From NCBI GenBank assembly GCA_017440755.1, contig JAFSGP010000040.1, forward strand, positions 23,452-87,451: a DNA stretch of 64,000 nucleotides, given 5' to 3'. A model generated the notes under the pieces. It had not been told where the DNA came from. It did no database searches and saw only the letters and a list, made by a program, of their open reading frames with translations. The stretch is from Clostridia bacterium (GTDB lineage: Bacteria; Bacillota; Clostridia; Oscillospirales; Acutalibacteraceae). A program made the translations under genes and the position numbers. Positions 41,566 to 51,000 of the stretch are shown here, in pieces. Every line of letters begins with the position of its first letter. The first letter of the stretch is position 1.

Positions 41566-41736
41566 ATGAAAGAGCTAATAGAAGTATACAGACAGTCGAT
41601 TCGTCGGCTGGAAGAGCGGCACGCCCAGCTCACCAAGGAGAAAAGCATCTACGACAAGCGAGTGGCGCTGCTGGAGGAAGAAATCGATGAACTGTATGAG
41701 GCGATGACCATGATGCGCCCCTATCTGGAGGGGTGA
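41566..41736 (+). CDS. Small coiled-coil phage protein
   Basis: A 56-residue frame (MKELIEVYRQSIRRLEERHA) that is one long heptad-rich helix, starting 1 base after the preceding stop and ending 1 base before the large terminase start. GGAGAGGAGGAC lies upstream. It may assist terminase assembly. I do not know a named family; the packed position supports expression. Confidence 0.65.
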   Translation: MKELIEVYRQSIRRLEERHAQLTKEKSIYDKRVALLEEEIDELYEAMTMMRPYLEG

Positions 41737-41737
41737 T

Positions 41738-43024
41738 ATGGAGGGAGGGAAGCGGGTGTACCTGCCCGCTATCGTGGGGGGTGGGTACCGACGGTTTTGG
41801 GATTGCCGCCTGCGGTATCGGGTGGTTAAGGGCGGTAAGGCCTCCAAAAAATCCTCCACGGCCGCTCTGTGGTTTATCCTGCACCTGATGAAGTATCCTG
41901 CCGCCAATCTGCTGGTGGTGCGAAACGTGTACCGTACCCACGTGGACAGCACCTTTGCCCAGCTGCGGTGGGCGATTCGCCGTCTGGGGGTGGAGCACCT
42001 CTGGCGGTCCTCCCGCGAGCCGCTGGAGCTGTGCTACACCCCTACGGGGCAGCGGATTCTCTTCCGCGGGCTGGATAACGTGGAGAAGCTTGCCTCCACC
42101 ACGGTGGAGCAGGGGGTACTGTGCTGGGTGTGGATTGAGGAGGCCTACGAAATCGCACGGGAGGCGGATTTCGATAAGCTGGACCTGTCGGTGCCCCGCG
42201 GAGAGGTGGACCCGCCGCTGTTTAAGCAGACCACCATTACCTTTAACCCGTGGAACGAAAACCATTGGCTGAAGGGGCGGTTTTTCGACCGAGACGACCC
42301 GCAGGTGCTGGCGATGACCACCGACTATCGGTGCAACGAGTTTCTGGACGAAACCGACCGCCGTCTGTACGAGCGAATGCGTTTGGAGCACCCGCGGCAA
42401 TACGCGGTGGCAGGGCTGGGAGAGTGGGGGCACAGCGAGGGTTTGGTGTTCGAAAACTGGCAGGTGGAGGCATTCTCCTTGGGGGAGCTGCAGCAGGAAG
42501 GAATGCGCCACGTGTTTGGGCTGGACTATGGCTACACCAATGACCCCACCGCCTTCATCGCGGCGGCGGTGGCGGAGAAAGAGCGGCGGCTGTACATCTA
42601 CGACGAGCACTATGAAAAGCGGATGAGCAATGAGGCCATCGCCGCCATGATTACCCGCAAGGGGTATCAGAAGGAGCGGATTCGGGCGGATAGTGCGGAG
42701 CCGAAATCCAACGATGACCTGCGGCGGCTGGGCATCGGACGCCTGCAGGCGGCGGGCAAGGGGCGAGATTCGGTGTCGGCGGGCATCAGCCGCTTGCAGG
42801 AGTATCACATACTGGTGCACCCGCGCTGCGTGCACACCGCCGCCGAGCTGGGCGCCTATACTTGGCAGGCGGGCGGTCGGGAGGGAGAGTTTCTCAATCG
42901 CCCTTGCGACCGAGATAACCACCTGATGGATGCCCTGCGGTATGCGATGGAGGACGTCCCGCGTCTGCCGCAGACACCGCAAAAGGTGTACCGCTACGGA
43001 CTGCCGCGGGGCGGGTGGAAATAA
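41738..43024 (+). CDS. Phage terminase large subunit (PBSX/XtmB-like)
   Basis: The 428-residue packaging motor has an N-terminal ATPase (Walker A variant VVKGGKASKKSST near residue 30, Walker B VLCWVWIEEAYE near 130) and a C-terminal RNase H-like nuclease (GLDYGYTNDPTAFI with its first Asp near 265, IRADSAEPKS near 315, and NHLMDALRYAM). The length fits PBSX-type large terminases. The Walker A loop is GGKASKKSS rather than the usual GGRGSGKS, an uncommon but tolerated form. It translocates and cuts phage DNA at the portal, which is encoded just downstream. Confidence 0.9.
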   Translation: MEGGKRVYLPAIVGGGYRRFWDCRLRYRVVKGGKASKKSSTAALWFILHLMKYPAANLLVVRNVYRTHVDSTFAQLRWAIRRLGVEHLWRSSREPLELCYTPTGQRILFRGLDNVEKLASTTVEQGVLCWVWIEEAYEIAREADFDKLDLSVPRGEVDPPLFKQTTITFNPWNENHWLKGRFFDRDDPQVLAMTTDYRCNEFLDETDRRLYERMRLEHPRQYAVAGLGEWGHSEGLVFENWQVEAFSLGELQQEGMRHVFGLDYGYTNDPTAFIAAAVAEKERRLYIYDEHYEKRMSNEAIAAMITRKGYQKERIRADSAEPKSNDDLRRLGIGRLQAAGKGRDSVSAGISRLQEYHILVHPRCVHTAAELGAYTWQAGGREGEFLNRPCDRDNHLMDALRYAMEDVPRLPQTPQKVYRYGLPRGGWK

Positions 43025-43035
43025 GGAGGAAAGGC

Positions 43036-43269
43036 ATGGAGTATTGGTTAGGTTGGGTGTGCGGCTTGGGCACCGCCGTTGCCCATTATCTGCTGTGGGG
43101 CAGACGAACGCGACAGAAGCGGCGAGTGGGTGTGGAAAAGCCCCGCCGTCAGCGCGACAAGCCCTCCCGCGAATGGGTGGAAACCCACAATTTTTTGTAC
43201 TATGACGGCAGAGAGATGCCCGTATACTCTGCCGCAACGAAGGAGGAAAAGCATGGCAAAAACAGGTAA
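43036..43269 (+). CDS. Small phage protein with N-terminal hydrophobic segment
   Basis: A 77-residue frame (MEYWLGWVCGLGTAVAHYLL) with one N-terminal membrane-type helix, then a basic stretch and a C-terminal YYDGREMPVYS. AAGGAGGAAAGGC precedes the ATG. It overlaps the portal start by 17 bases. The function is unknown. Confidence 0.6.
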   Translation: MEYWLGWVCGLGTAVAHYLLWGRRTRQKRRVGVEKPRRQRDKPSREWVETHNFLYYDGREMPVYSAATKEEKHGKNR

Positions 43270-44869
43270 GGGGTGGGTACAGCCCCAACAGGTACAGCAG
43301 GAGTATCGCCAGGGCGTGGAGTATAAGCGCGGTCTGGGCGCCTGCGGTATGTATGAACAGAACCGTATCAACGAGCGGTTTTATTCCGGTGACCAGTGGT
43401 ACGGTGCCAACTGTGGGGACAGCCGCCCCTTGGTGCGGCACAACGTGATTAAGCGCATCGGCGACTATAAGATGGCGGTGGTAGGCGCCGCTCCCGTATC
43501 GGTACGCTTCTCCGCAGAGGGGGTGGCGGATACCGCCGCCATACGGCAGCAGGTGGAGGACTACCGGCTGGCACTGCGGCAGGGGGAGACGGCGAAAGAG
43601 CCGACGCTCGTGGCAGCACAGCAGCAGGCGGCGGCACAGGCGCTCACCGACTATTTCGCCACCACCGCCCGCCGTCTGAAGCTGGACAATCTCAAACAGA
43701 AGGTGCTGCGCAACGCCTACATTGCGGGCACGGGTGTGCTGTATACCTACTGGGAGAAGGACATCGGCACCGGTCAGTATGCAGACGATGCCCACACGAC
43801 CCCCATTCGCGGGGATATTGTGTCGGAGGTTCTGGAAATTGAGCAGGTGTATATGGGCGACGTGACGCTGGAGGATTTGCAGCAGCAGCCCTACATCCTC
43901 ATCGCCCAGCGCCGTCCCGTTGCGCTGTTACAGCGCATGGCGAAACAGAACGGCTGTCGGGAATGGCAGCATATCCGCGGGGACGAGGAGGACAATACCG
44001 GTCACGCAACGTTGCTGACCCGTTTCTGGAAGCAGGATAACGGCGCAGGGGAGTACACCGTCCATGCGGTGCAGGTGTGCGGAGACGTGACGGTGCGTGC
44101 CACCTGGGATATGGGGCTGCACCTGTATCCGCTGGCGACATTCTCTTGGGAGGAAAAGCGGCATAGTGCCTATGGGGAGAGTGAAATACCTTACCTCATT
44201 CCGAACCAGATTGCCATTAACCGCACGGTCTCCGCCGGTGTGTGGGCGGTGATGATGATGGGTATGCCGATTATGCTGGTCAACGGCGACGTGGTGACCC
44301 AGCCTATCACCAACGACCCCGGTCAGGTAATTCCCGTGTATGGCAGTGGCGAGGAGGTCAAGGACGCGGTACGGTACGTGGACCCGCCCGCCTTCTCCGC
44401 CCAGCTGGATAATAACGTGCATAACCTCATCGCCGACACGATGAGTCAGGCGGGTGTCAGCAGCACGCTGTTGGGTGACGTACAGCCCACCAACACCTCC
44501 GCCATCATCGCGGTGCGGGAGGCGTCCCTGATGCCGCTGCAGATGATGCAGAACCGCTTTTACGGATTCTTGGAGGACGTGGCACGCATCTGGTCGGAAT
44601 TCTGGATAGCGATGTACGGTTGCCGCGGTCTGAAAATCGAGCAGGAGCAGGGCACATGGTATATGCCCTTCGACAGCGCCCGCTATCGCGATATGCTGTT
44701 GGATATCCGCGTGGACGTAGGGGCGGGAGACGCGTACAGCGAAACCCGTACCGTGGAAACGCTGGATAACCTCTACAGCCACGGTGTTATCACCGCCAAA
44801 CAGTATCTCAGCCGCCTGCCCAAGGGGTCGGTCCCCCGATTGGATTCCTTATTGCAGGAGCTGACATAA
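43253..44869 (+). CDS. Phage portal protein
   Basis: The 538-residue protein starts MAKTGKGWVQPQQVQQEYRQ after AAGGAGGAAAAGC. It has the features of portal proteins: NRINERFYSGDQWYGAN, an Asp/Glu-rich middle, LDNNVHNLIADTMSQAGVSS, and the polar stretch TNTSAIIAVREASLMPLQMMQ that precedes the clip/crown helices. Position directly after the large terminase and before the scaffold and capsid genes agrees. Twelve copies would form the DNA entry vertex. Confidence 0.82.
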   Translation: MAKTGKGWVQPQQVQQEYRQGVEYKRGLGACGMYEQNRINERFYSGDQWYGANCGDSRPLVRHNVIKRIGDYKMAVVGAAPVSVRFSAEGVADTAAIRQQVEDYRLALRQGETAKEPTLVAAQQQAAAQALTDYFATTARRLKLDNLKQKVLRNAYIAGTGVLYTYWEKDIGTGQYADDAHTTPIRGDIVSEVLEIEQVYMGDVTLEDLQQQPYILIAQRRPVALLQRMAKQNGCREWQHIRGDEEDNTGHATLLTRFWKQDNGAGEYTVHAVQVCGDVTVRATWDMGLHLYPLATFSWEEKRHSAYGESEIPYLIPNQIAINRTVSAGVWAVMMMGMPIMLVNGDVVTQPITNDPGQVIPVYGSGEEVKDAVRYVDPPAFSAQLDNNVHNLIADTMSQAGVSSTLLGDVQPTNTSAIIAVREASLMPLQMMQNRFYGFLEDVARIWSEFWIAMYGCRGLKIEQEQGTWYMPFDSARYRDMLLDIRVDVGAGDAYSETRTVETLDNLYSHGVITAKQYLSRLPKGSVPRLDSLLQELT

Positions 44870-44927
44870 ATTCTCTCACCACATTCCATAAGGGTAGGTG
44901 ATATGCTGTGAAAAAGGAGGAGTAGCC

Positions 44928-45320
44928 ATGGAAGAAGTCCTACAAGAGCCCCTTTCCCCGGAAAAACCGGAGGAGACAACCCTGCCGCCGGAAACGGTGG
45001 GCGAGCCGCAAACGGCGGTGGAGCTGCCTGACGTGACGGGGCGGTTGGCGGAGCAGTTTCTGCAGCTGGCGGAGGAATTCCCCGCTCTGCAAAGTCCCGC
45101 CCAGCTGCCCGATGAGGTGCTGGATACGGCGGCGGCGGAAAACATTTCGCTGCTGGACGCGTATCTGCGCTATCGGTGGCAGGAGGAGAAGAAGGTGCTG
45201 GCAGCAGAAGAGAAAAGAGAGCAGGCCGCCAAGCAGGCGGTGGGCTCCTTGTCTGCAGGCAGCGCACAGGTGCCGCCCGAGCAGGATGCGTTTCTCCGCG
45301 CATTCCGCCGAGCGCTGTAA
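44928..45320 (+). CDS. Putative capsid scaffolding protein
   Basis: A 130-residue acidic protein (MEEVLQEPLSPEKPEETTLP) with a predicted C-terminal helix (YRWQEEKKVLAAEEKREQAA) and a final basic FLRAFRRAL. Acidic N-terminus, helical middle and basic tail, placed between portal and capsid, are the hallmarks of scaffolding proteins. AAAAAGGAGGAGTAGCC precedes the ATG. No protease gene is seen, so the scaffold may leave intact. Confidence 0.65.
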   Translation: MEEVLQEPLSPEKPEETTLPPETVGEPQTAVELPDVTGRLAEQFLQLAEEFPALQSPAQLPDEVLDTAAAENISLLDAYLRYRWQEEKKVLAAEEKREQAAKQAVGSLSAGSAQVPPEQDAFLRAFRRAL

Positions 45321-45350
45321 ATATTTCATATATAGAAAGGAACAATGATT

Positions 45351-46262
45351 ATGAGTTTGCATTTGGAAGGTATTTCCCAGAAGATGACCGACGAGCTGGA
45401 TAAAGCGGTGGTACAGAAGCCGGTTACCGGCTTTATGACCGACAATAATCTGCGCAGCAAGTTTGTCGGCACCAAGACCGTGATGATTCCCGAGGTGAAC
45501 GTGTCCGGTCTGGGCGACTATGACCGCGATACCGGCTTTGTGTCCGGTACCGTGTCGGTGTCCGCCAAGCCTTACACCCTGTCCATGGACCGCGGCCGCT
45601 CTTTCCAGCTGGACCGTGAGGACAACGACGAGTCCGGTATCGCCGACCTGGCCGGTCAGGTGATGGGCGAGTTTGTCCGTACCCAGGTGGTTCCTGAGGT
45701 GGACGCCTACGTGCTGTCTAAGCTGGCAGGCTTTGCGGTGACCGCAGAGCAGACCGTAAGCGGTACCCCTGCCGAGGACGCCTACGCGATGCTCACCGAG
45801 GCGATTGCCAAGGCGCAGAACGAGGTGGGCTACGATGAGGAATTGGTAGCCTTTGTGGACGGCGCTATGCTTAACGCCCTGCAGAACAGCCCCGATATTT
45901 CCCGTCATCTGGTGATGAACGATTTCCGTAAGGGCGAGCTGCACACCCAGGTGAACAGTCTCAACGGTGTGGCAATTCTGCCTGTGCCCGACAGCCGTAT
46001 GAAGACCGCTTACACCTTCTTCGACGGCACCACCGACGGGCAGGAGGCAGGCGGCTTTACCCCTGCGGACAATGCGAAGAGCATCGGTCTGTTGCTGGTT
46101 CCTCGCCGCGCGGCGTCTCTCATCAAGAAGACCGAGCAGGTGCGTTGCTTTGACCCCGCGCACAATCTGAAAGCCGACGCTTGGAAGCTGGACTACCGTC
46201 TGTATTACGACGTGGTTATCAAGGACAGCCTGAAGAAGGGTATCCTCACCTACGTGTATTGA
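45351..46262 (+). CDS. Phage major capsid protein
   Basis: The 303-residue protein begins MSLHLEGISQKMTDELDKAV; ATG 45345 is an alternative with a tighter ribosome site. TVMIPEVNVSGLGDYDRDTG and LSMDRGRSFQLDREDNDES match HK97-fold capsid proteins of the P22-coat-like type seen in Firmicutes phages, with AYVLSKLAG and the C-terminal RLYYDVVIKDSLKKGI. Position after the scaffold agrees. The codon use is like that of the host. Confidence 0.82.
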   Translation: MSLHLEGISQKMTDELDKAVVQKPVTGFMTDNNLRSKFVGTKTVMIPEVNVSGLGDYDRDTGFVSGTVSVSAKPYTLSMDRGRSFQLDREDNDESGIADLAGQVMGEFVRTQVVPEVDAYVLSKLAGFAVTAEQTVSGTPAEDAYAMLTEAIAKAQNEVGYDEELVAFVDGAMLNALQNSPDISRHLVMNDFRKGELHTQVNSLNGVAILPVPDSRMKTAYTFFDGTTDGQEAGGFTPADNAKSIGLLLVPRRAASLIKKTEQVRCFDPAHNLKADAWKLDYRLYYDVVIKDSLKKGILTYVY

Positions 46263-46289
46263 TAACAAGTACGGTAGGGGGGTGAGTCA

Positions 46290-46643
46290 ATGACCGGTAT
46301 GAGTATCCTGCGACAGGCGTACAGCCTGATGGAGCAGCCGGAACGTATGACCGCCGACGACAACGAGGAAATGGGCCTGATTGCCGTCAATCAGATATAC
46401 AGCGAGGTGTGGCATCGGGAACACCGCACCGCCTTTATCCCGCTGGATAATCTGCGTCGCCGTCTGGATTTGTCTTGGCGCATGATGCCGGCGATGGCAT
46501 ACGGTGTGTCTATGCTGCTGTCGCTGAACAGCGACATCGCGTATGAGCGGTTCCAGACCTTGTATCAGCGGGCGGCAGCCCATGCGGGCGGTTTGGCACC
46601 ACTGCGGCGGACGGATACGCTGCCGCGGGAGGTGGCGGAATGA
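46290..46643 (+). CDS. Putative head-tail connector protein
   Basis: A 117-residue mainly helical protein (MTGMSILRQAYSLMEQPERM; MLLSLNSDIAYERFQTLYQR) directly after the capsid gene, where connector/adaptor genes are expected. GGTAGGGGGGTGAGTCA precedes the ATG. I do not recognise the family by sequence; the call rests on size, helical content and gene order. Confidence 0.55.
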   Translation: MTGMSILRQAYSLMEQPERMTADDNEEMGLIAVNQIYSEVWHREHRTAFIPLDNLRRRLDLSWRMMPAMAYGVSMLLSLNSDIAYERFQTLYQRAAAHAGGLAPLRRTDTLPREVAE

Positions 46644-46777
46644 GCGGCTTTAAGCCGACCCCTCCTCTCTACGATCGTCGTCGCCTGGAGCAATTGGTGA
46701 TGCAGCATCGCATAAAATCCTTGCTGCAAACCAAGGGCGGCGGCAGACGACGTGGAGAGAAGGGCGGTTCTCGATGA
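46640..46777 (+). CDS. Tiny basic phage protein
   Basis: A 45-residue frame (MSGFKPTPPLYDRRRLEQLV) that overlaps the preceding stop and the next start through ATGA junctions. It ends in a basic Gly/Arg-rich tail. The two overlaps argue that it is translated; function unknown. Confidence 0.6.
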   Translation: MSGFKPTPPLYDRRRLEQLVMQHRIKSLLQTKGGGRRRGEKGGSR

Positions 46778-47088
46778 ATGGTTGGACTTTTACGGATTGG
46801 CTGTCTTTGCTGTCGGCGCTGGGCGTCATTGTGGCGCTGGTGTGCAATCTGCGTTCCCTACGGGACAAGGACGCGCGCAAAGCGGGCGAGCTGACAGAGA
46901 TGCGCTCCGACATTAAGCATATCCGCGGGCAGGTGGATAAAACCGACCTGCTGATAGCGGATATGCGGGTACAGCTGGGGGATTTCCGTGACCGCATTAC
47001 GCGGCTGGAGGAATCTGTCAAAAATGCCCACCACCGCCTGACGACGTTGGAAACGGCGGAAAAAGAACTGGAAGCAGAGCTGCGTTAA
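46774..47088 (+). CDS. Small membrane-anchored coiled-coil protein (holin/hemolysin XhlA-like)
   Basis: A 104-residue protein with one N-terminal membrane helix (DWLSLLSALGVIVALVCNL) and a long coiled coil (residues 35-104). The layout is like small phage lysis-associated proteins of the XhlA type, although in those the helix is C-terminal. No endolysin gene accompanies it. A strong terminator follows, closing the cassette. Confidence 0.55.
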   Translation: MNGWTFTDWLSLLSALGVIVALVCNLRSLRDKDARKAGELTEMRSDIKHIRGQVDKTDLLIADMRVQLGDFRDRITRLEESVKNAHHRLTTLETAEKELEAELR

Positions 47089-47092
47089 CAGG

Positions 47093-47130
47093 ACGGGGCA
47101 GCGGGGAAGACACCCGCTGCCCCGTTTTTT
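47093..47130 (+). terminator. Terminator ending the phage cassette
   Basis: Perfect 13-bp GC-rich stem, 47093-47105 with 47113-47125, followed by six T residues. Confidence 0.9.
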
Positions 47131-47170
47131 GTTGCCTATTGTCAAAGAAATATCATTTTTTTGCAGAAAA

Positions 47171-47242
47171 TAGGACGTATCCTATTGACAGGGAATTCTT
47201 TCCATGGTATCATTAGGATGTATCCTATTAGGATGTGTCCTA
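47171..47242 (+). promoter_or_regulatory. TetR promoter flanked by three operator palindromes
   Basis: Promoter TTGACA (47185-47190)/TATCAT (47208-47213), spacer 17. Three 14-bp palindromes of form TAGGAYGTRTCCTA lie at 47171-47184 (touching the -35), 47214-47227 (touching the -10) and 47229-47242 (tandem). Tight self-repression by the adjacent TetR protein is the simple reading. Confidence 0.8.
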
Positions 47243-47262
47243 TTTTTGACGAAAGTGAGGCG

Positions 47263-47997
47263 ATGCAGGTGGCGAAAGACCAAAGAAACGGCACCACACG
47301 GGAAAAAATTATAGAGACTGCTAACCGGTTGTTTCTGGACGAGGGTTATACGCGGACTCCCATGAGCCGCATTGCGAAGGAGCTGGGCATCAGCACCGGC
47401 AATCTGACCTTCCATTTTCCGACGAAGGAACATTTGCTGCTGGAGTTGGTCAAGGTAATGTGCCGCCTGCAGGGGGAGATGACCTTGGGTGCGGCAAGAG
47501 AGACGGATATTTCCCCGTTGCTCGCCTATGCGTTGGAGATTACCTTGCAGACCGCTCTGTGTGAGCGCAGCGAGATTGCACGGGATTTTTACGTATCTGC
47601 CTACACCCACCCACTGACGCTGACCGAGATACGTACGTGGGATTTCCATAAGGCGTCGGAACTGTTTGGAGAATATAATCCAAACTGGACCGAGGACGAT
47701 TTTCGTCGCACGGAGGACATTGCCTCCGGCATTGAGGTGGCGGTTTTGATGACCCCCTGTGAAGATAAGATTACGCTGGACGAAAAGATAGCCTGTACGC
47801 TGCACAATCTGATGAAAATCTACAACGTGCCGGATACGGCGAGCAACCGCGTGATCGAACAGGTTCTTGCCATTGATTATCTGACGCTTTCCGAAGTGCT
47901 GCTACAGCAGTATCGGGAGAATCTGAATTGCGCAGAGGGCGACGAGCTTGCCTTGTCCTACGAGAACCTTCTTGTACGAGAGGAGGGATTGGCATGA
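47263..47997 (+). CDS. TetR-family transcriptional regulator
   Basis: About 244 residues with an N-terminal TetR HTH (TREKIIETANRLFLDEGYTR; ISTGNLTFHFPTKEHLLLEL). The helical C-terminal ligand domain resembles none I can name. GTG 47269 has GAGG at a better distance (8 bases) than ATG 47263, so either may be the start; a longer frame would cross the operators and is rejected. Three operators surround its promoter. Its stop overlaps a possible start of the giant adhesin (ATGA, 47994), so the two likely form one autoregulated operon. Confidence 0.85.
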   Translation: MQVAKDQRNGTTREKIIETANRLFLDEGYTRTPMSRIAKELGISTGNLTFHFPTKEHLLLELVKVMCRLQGEMTLGAARETDISPLLAYALEITLQTALCERSEIARDFYVSAYTHPLTLTEIRTWDFHKASELFGEYNPNWTEDDFRRTEDIASGIEVAVLMTPCEDKITLDEKIACTLHNLMKIYNVPDTASNRVIEQVLAIDYLTLSEVLLQQYRENLNCAEGDELALSYENLLVREEGLA

Positions 47998-48080
47998 ACG
48001 ACCCCTATCTACAGAAAGATACCCGATCGCATCAGTCGAAACACATGAAAACGGTTATTCAGGCAAAAGGAGATGGCAAT

Positions 48081-51000
48081 ATGTTACAGAATATGATGAA
48101 AAATAGGGGAGCGAAGCGGGCGTTGAGCTTGTTTTTGGTGCTGACGATGTTGGTATCCATGCTGCCCACCCTTTCTCTGTCGCTGGCGGCGGCGTCCTCT
48201 GCCGATCGGGTAGCGGATCCCTCTACGGCGGGTAACTATACCTCTATGCTGGGCACGGATGCGGACGGTAACCGCTATTCCGGCCGAGTATGGACGGACA
48301 AGTCGGTGTATACCGATGCATCGGTGAATCTGGACGGACACACCGTCGCCAACAACGGCGATTTTATGGTGGTGTACTCCGCGCTGGGTTCCTCCACCTC
48401 GGTGACCACCTCTACTACGAGCGCGGCCAATCTGGACGTGGTGTTTGTTCTGGATAACTCCACCTCCATGGGCACAGACAATCGTCTGGTACGCGTGGTT
48501 AATGCCTCTAACGAGCTGTTGGCCGGTCTGGTGGGTGCAGATAACCGCCTTGCGGTGGTTACCTTTAACGCTTCTGCCAAAACGGTGGTTCCGCTGGCAA
48601 CCTATTCTGACCTGACCCTGTCCGCACCTCAGGGCTCCACGGTGCATCACGGCTGGTACGGACCCAGCGGCGGTCTGGTTGAGGCACACTCCGGTGGACG
48701 TAAAATCGGTGACAATGGCGGCTATCAGTATGGCACCTTTACTCAGGCCGGCATTGATATGGGCATGAAGATTCTGGAGGAAAATGCACAGCCCGGACGT
48801 GTGCCTGTTCTCATTGTGCTGGCGGACGGTATGGCCAATATTGCCGTGGGCAAGGATTGGCAGAACGTATCTATGAACAACGACCAGAAGCCCGACTCCG
48901 GCGGCGCTATGAGCCCCGGTGTGACTCTGTCTACGCTGCTCAACGCCTCTTATATGAAGTCGGCGGTGGAAAATGCCTACGGCCGCAGCATGGAGGTCTA
49001 CGGCATCACCGTTGAGGTGGCGGCAGACGAGCAGGCAGACGCCTTCTCGGTGATGGACCCTGCCAATTATTTCAATAACAATTCTGCCTCCTCTGTAGGT
49101 AAAACCGCTTATTCATGGTACCAGTCTTGGGTGAACGCCACCAACGTCAATACAGTCATCGAGCGTACCGACGCTCTCGACTGGGAGTTTGAGCAGGTGA
49201 ACCCCAACAACGCCTACGGCGTGACTAAGCAGCAGGTGATGGACAACATCGCCTACGTGGATCAGCACTTTACGGCAAACAACACGGACGAGTTAGATTT
49301 TGCCTTTGAGCAGATTCTGACCACCATCAAAACGCCCGCGTTCCTGCCTACCACCGACACCATCATTCAAGGCGATTCTACGCTGGAGGTGCCGCTGACC
49401 TATGTGGACTTCATCGGCGAATATATGCAGGTGGACGCCATTAACAAGGTGGTGCTGTTTGATAAAGAATATGACGTGACCAAAGGGGAGACCAAGTACG
49501 GTGACCCTGTGGCCACCGCTGACGGTAAGGTGAGCCGTACCGACGTAACCTCCTACACGGTGGGAGCGGGCTCGGCAAACATCACCCACCCCACGCTGGG
49601 TACTATCTTTAATATTAGCGAGAGCGTACGTATGGAGCTGACCTCGGTCACCACAGGCGTGATGGACGGTACCACCTATATGCCTCAATCGGTGCCGGTG
49701 CAGACCCTGCGTGTGTTTATTGAGTCCGAGGCGTTACCGGTCATCGTGGACGCGGTGACGGTGGACGTGGACGAAAACGGTAACGAAACCGTTACCTTCA
49801 CCGAATCGGAAGGTGTGGAGCCTATCCGTGTGTTCTACACCGTCAGCATGGCGGACGGTGTGATGTCGGGCGGCGAGATTGACCTGTCCAAGGTGGACAA
49901 GGCCTACGTGCTCGCCAACACCGTGGACGGCAAGGTGCAGTTCTATGCGAACCGCTACGGCGAGATGAATCCCGCACAGGGCGGCGTTGTTACCAAGGGC
50001 GATGCTCACGTTTCCTTCACCCCCTCTGCGGAAAACCGCTATTATTACCATCAGAATTCCTACGCGGTGTTCTCCAAGGTGACGGACGCCAACGGAAACC
50101 CGCTGAATTTTGACGAGGCAGAGTTTGGTATCCTGCACAACGACGGCTATCGGTACGAGTACCTGTCGGCGGACAAATTGTTCAAATGGGACGGCAACAC
50201 GCTGGTAGCGGCGGATAATGCCCCCGCGGACACCGATATGGTATACACCTACGTGGATTACTACCACGAAACCAATACCGCTGCCAACACCGGCGAGCTG
50301 GTGCACCTGCTCGCCTATGCCGAGTGGGGAGAGCTGAAAGATTCTCTCACCGCCGTGGTGCTGACGGGAGATAACGACCCGATTTCCGGCCAGGCCTTGT
50401 TCACCTACGTAAAGGCGGACAAGTCGGCGATGACCACCGAGGATTTGCGGCAGTATATTTTGGATAACTACCGCCCCGGCGAGGACTTCAAAGAGGTGCG
50501 CGCCCGTCTGGCAGTTGGCTCTCTGCGCAACTATCGTCTGCACCATATGACGGTGGATAAAAGCAGCAACGAGACCAAAACCGCTGCCGTGGCGTATGCA
50601 CCCACCTACAACACCGATACCGCCCATGTAGGCGCTATTGCGGTGTGGCTGGGCAATAACGGCAAGCTTTCGGTCTCTGTGCCGCTGGGCATCACCATCA
50701 GCAAGACGGTGACTGCTGCGGGCGAGGGCGATGCCGCTATCAACACGGCGTTTGCCTTTACCATAGCCAGCTCGGACGCTACCGAAACCGCTGTTCGTGA
50801 TGCGGTGCGTGTGCTGGTGAACGGTACGACACAGACGGAAACGGTTTCTTTCGTTGCCGGTGTGGCAACCGTATCCCTGAAAAATGGGGAACAGCTGTAT
50901 ATCAGCGATTTGGACGGCAACAATACCTACACCGTGACCGAGAACGATTCCGACCTGTATACCCTGTCTACTGTCAACGGACAGGATACAGACCGCATTA

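Larger units (their letters stand above)
40119..47130. mobile_element. Phage head/packaging cassette (prophage remnant or satellite-like element)
   Basis: From the CI-like repressor to the terminator after 47088 there is a compact, co-directional set: two terminase genes, portal, scaffold-like protein, capsid and connector-like proteins with 1-30 base gaps or ATGA overlaps. Integrase, replication, tail and lysis genes are missing. I found no flanking att repeat. Confidence 0.75.

Noticed and set aside
40119..47130. Flanking att repeats or integration in a tRNA gene
   Set aside because: No direct repeat pair or tRNA sequence could be found at either border by eye.
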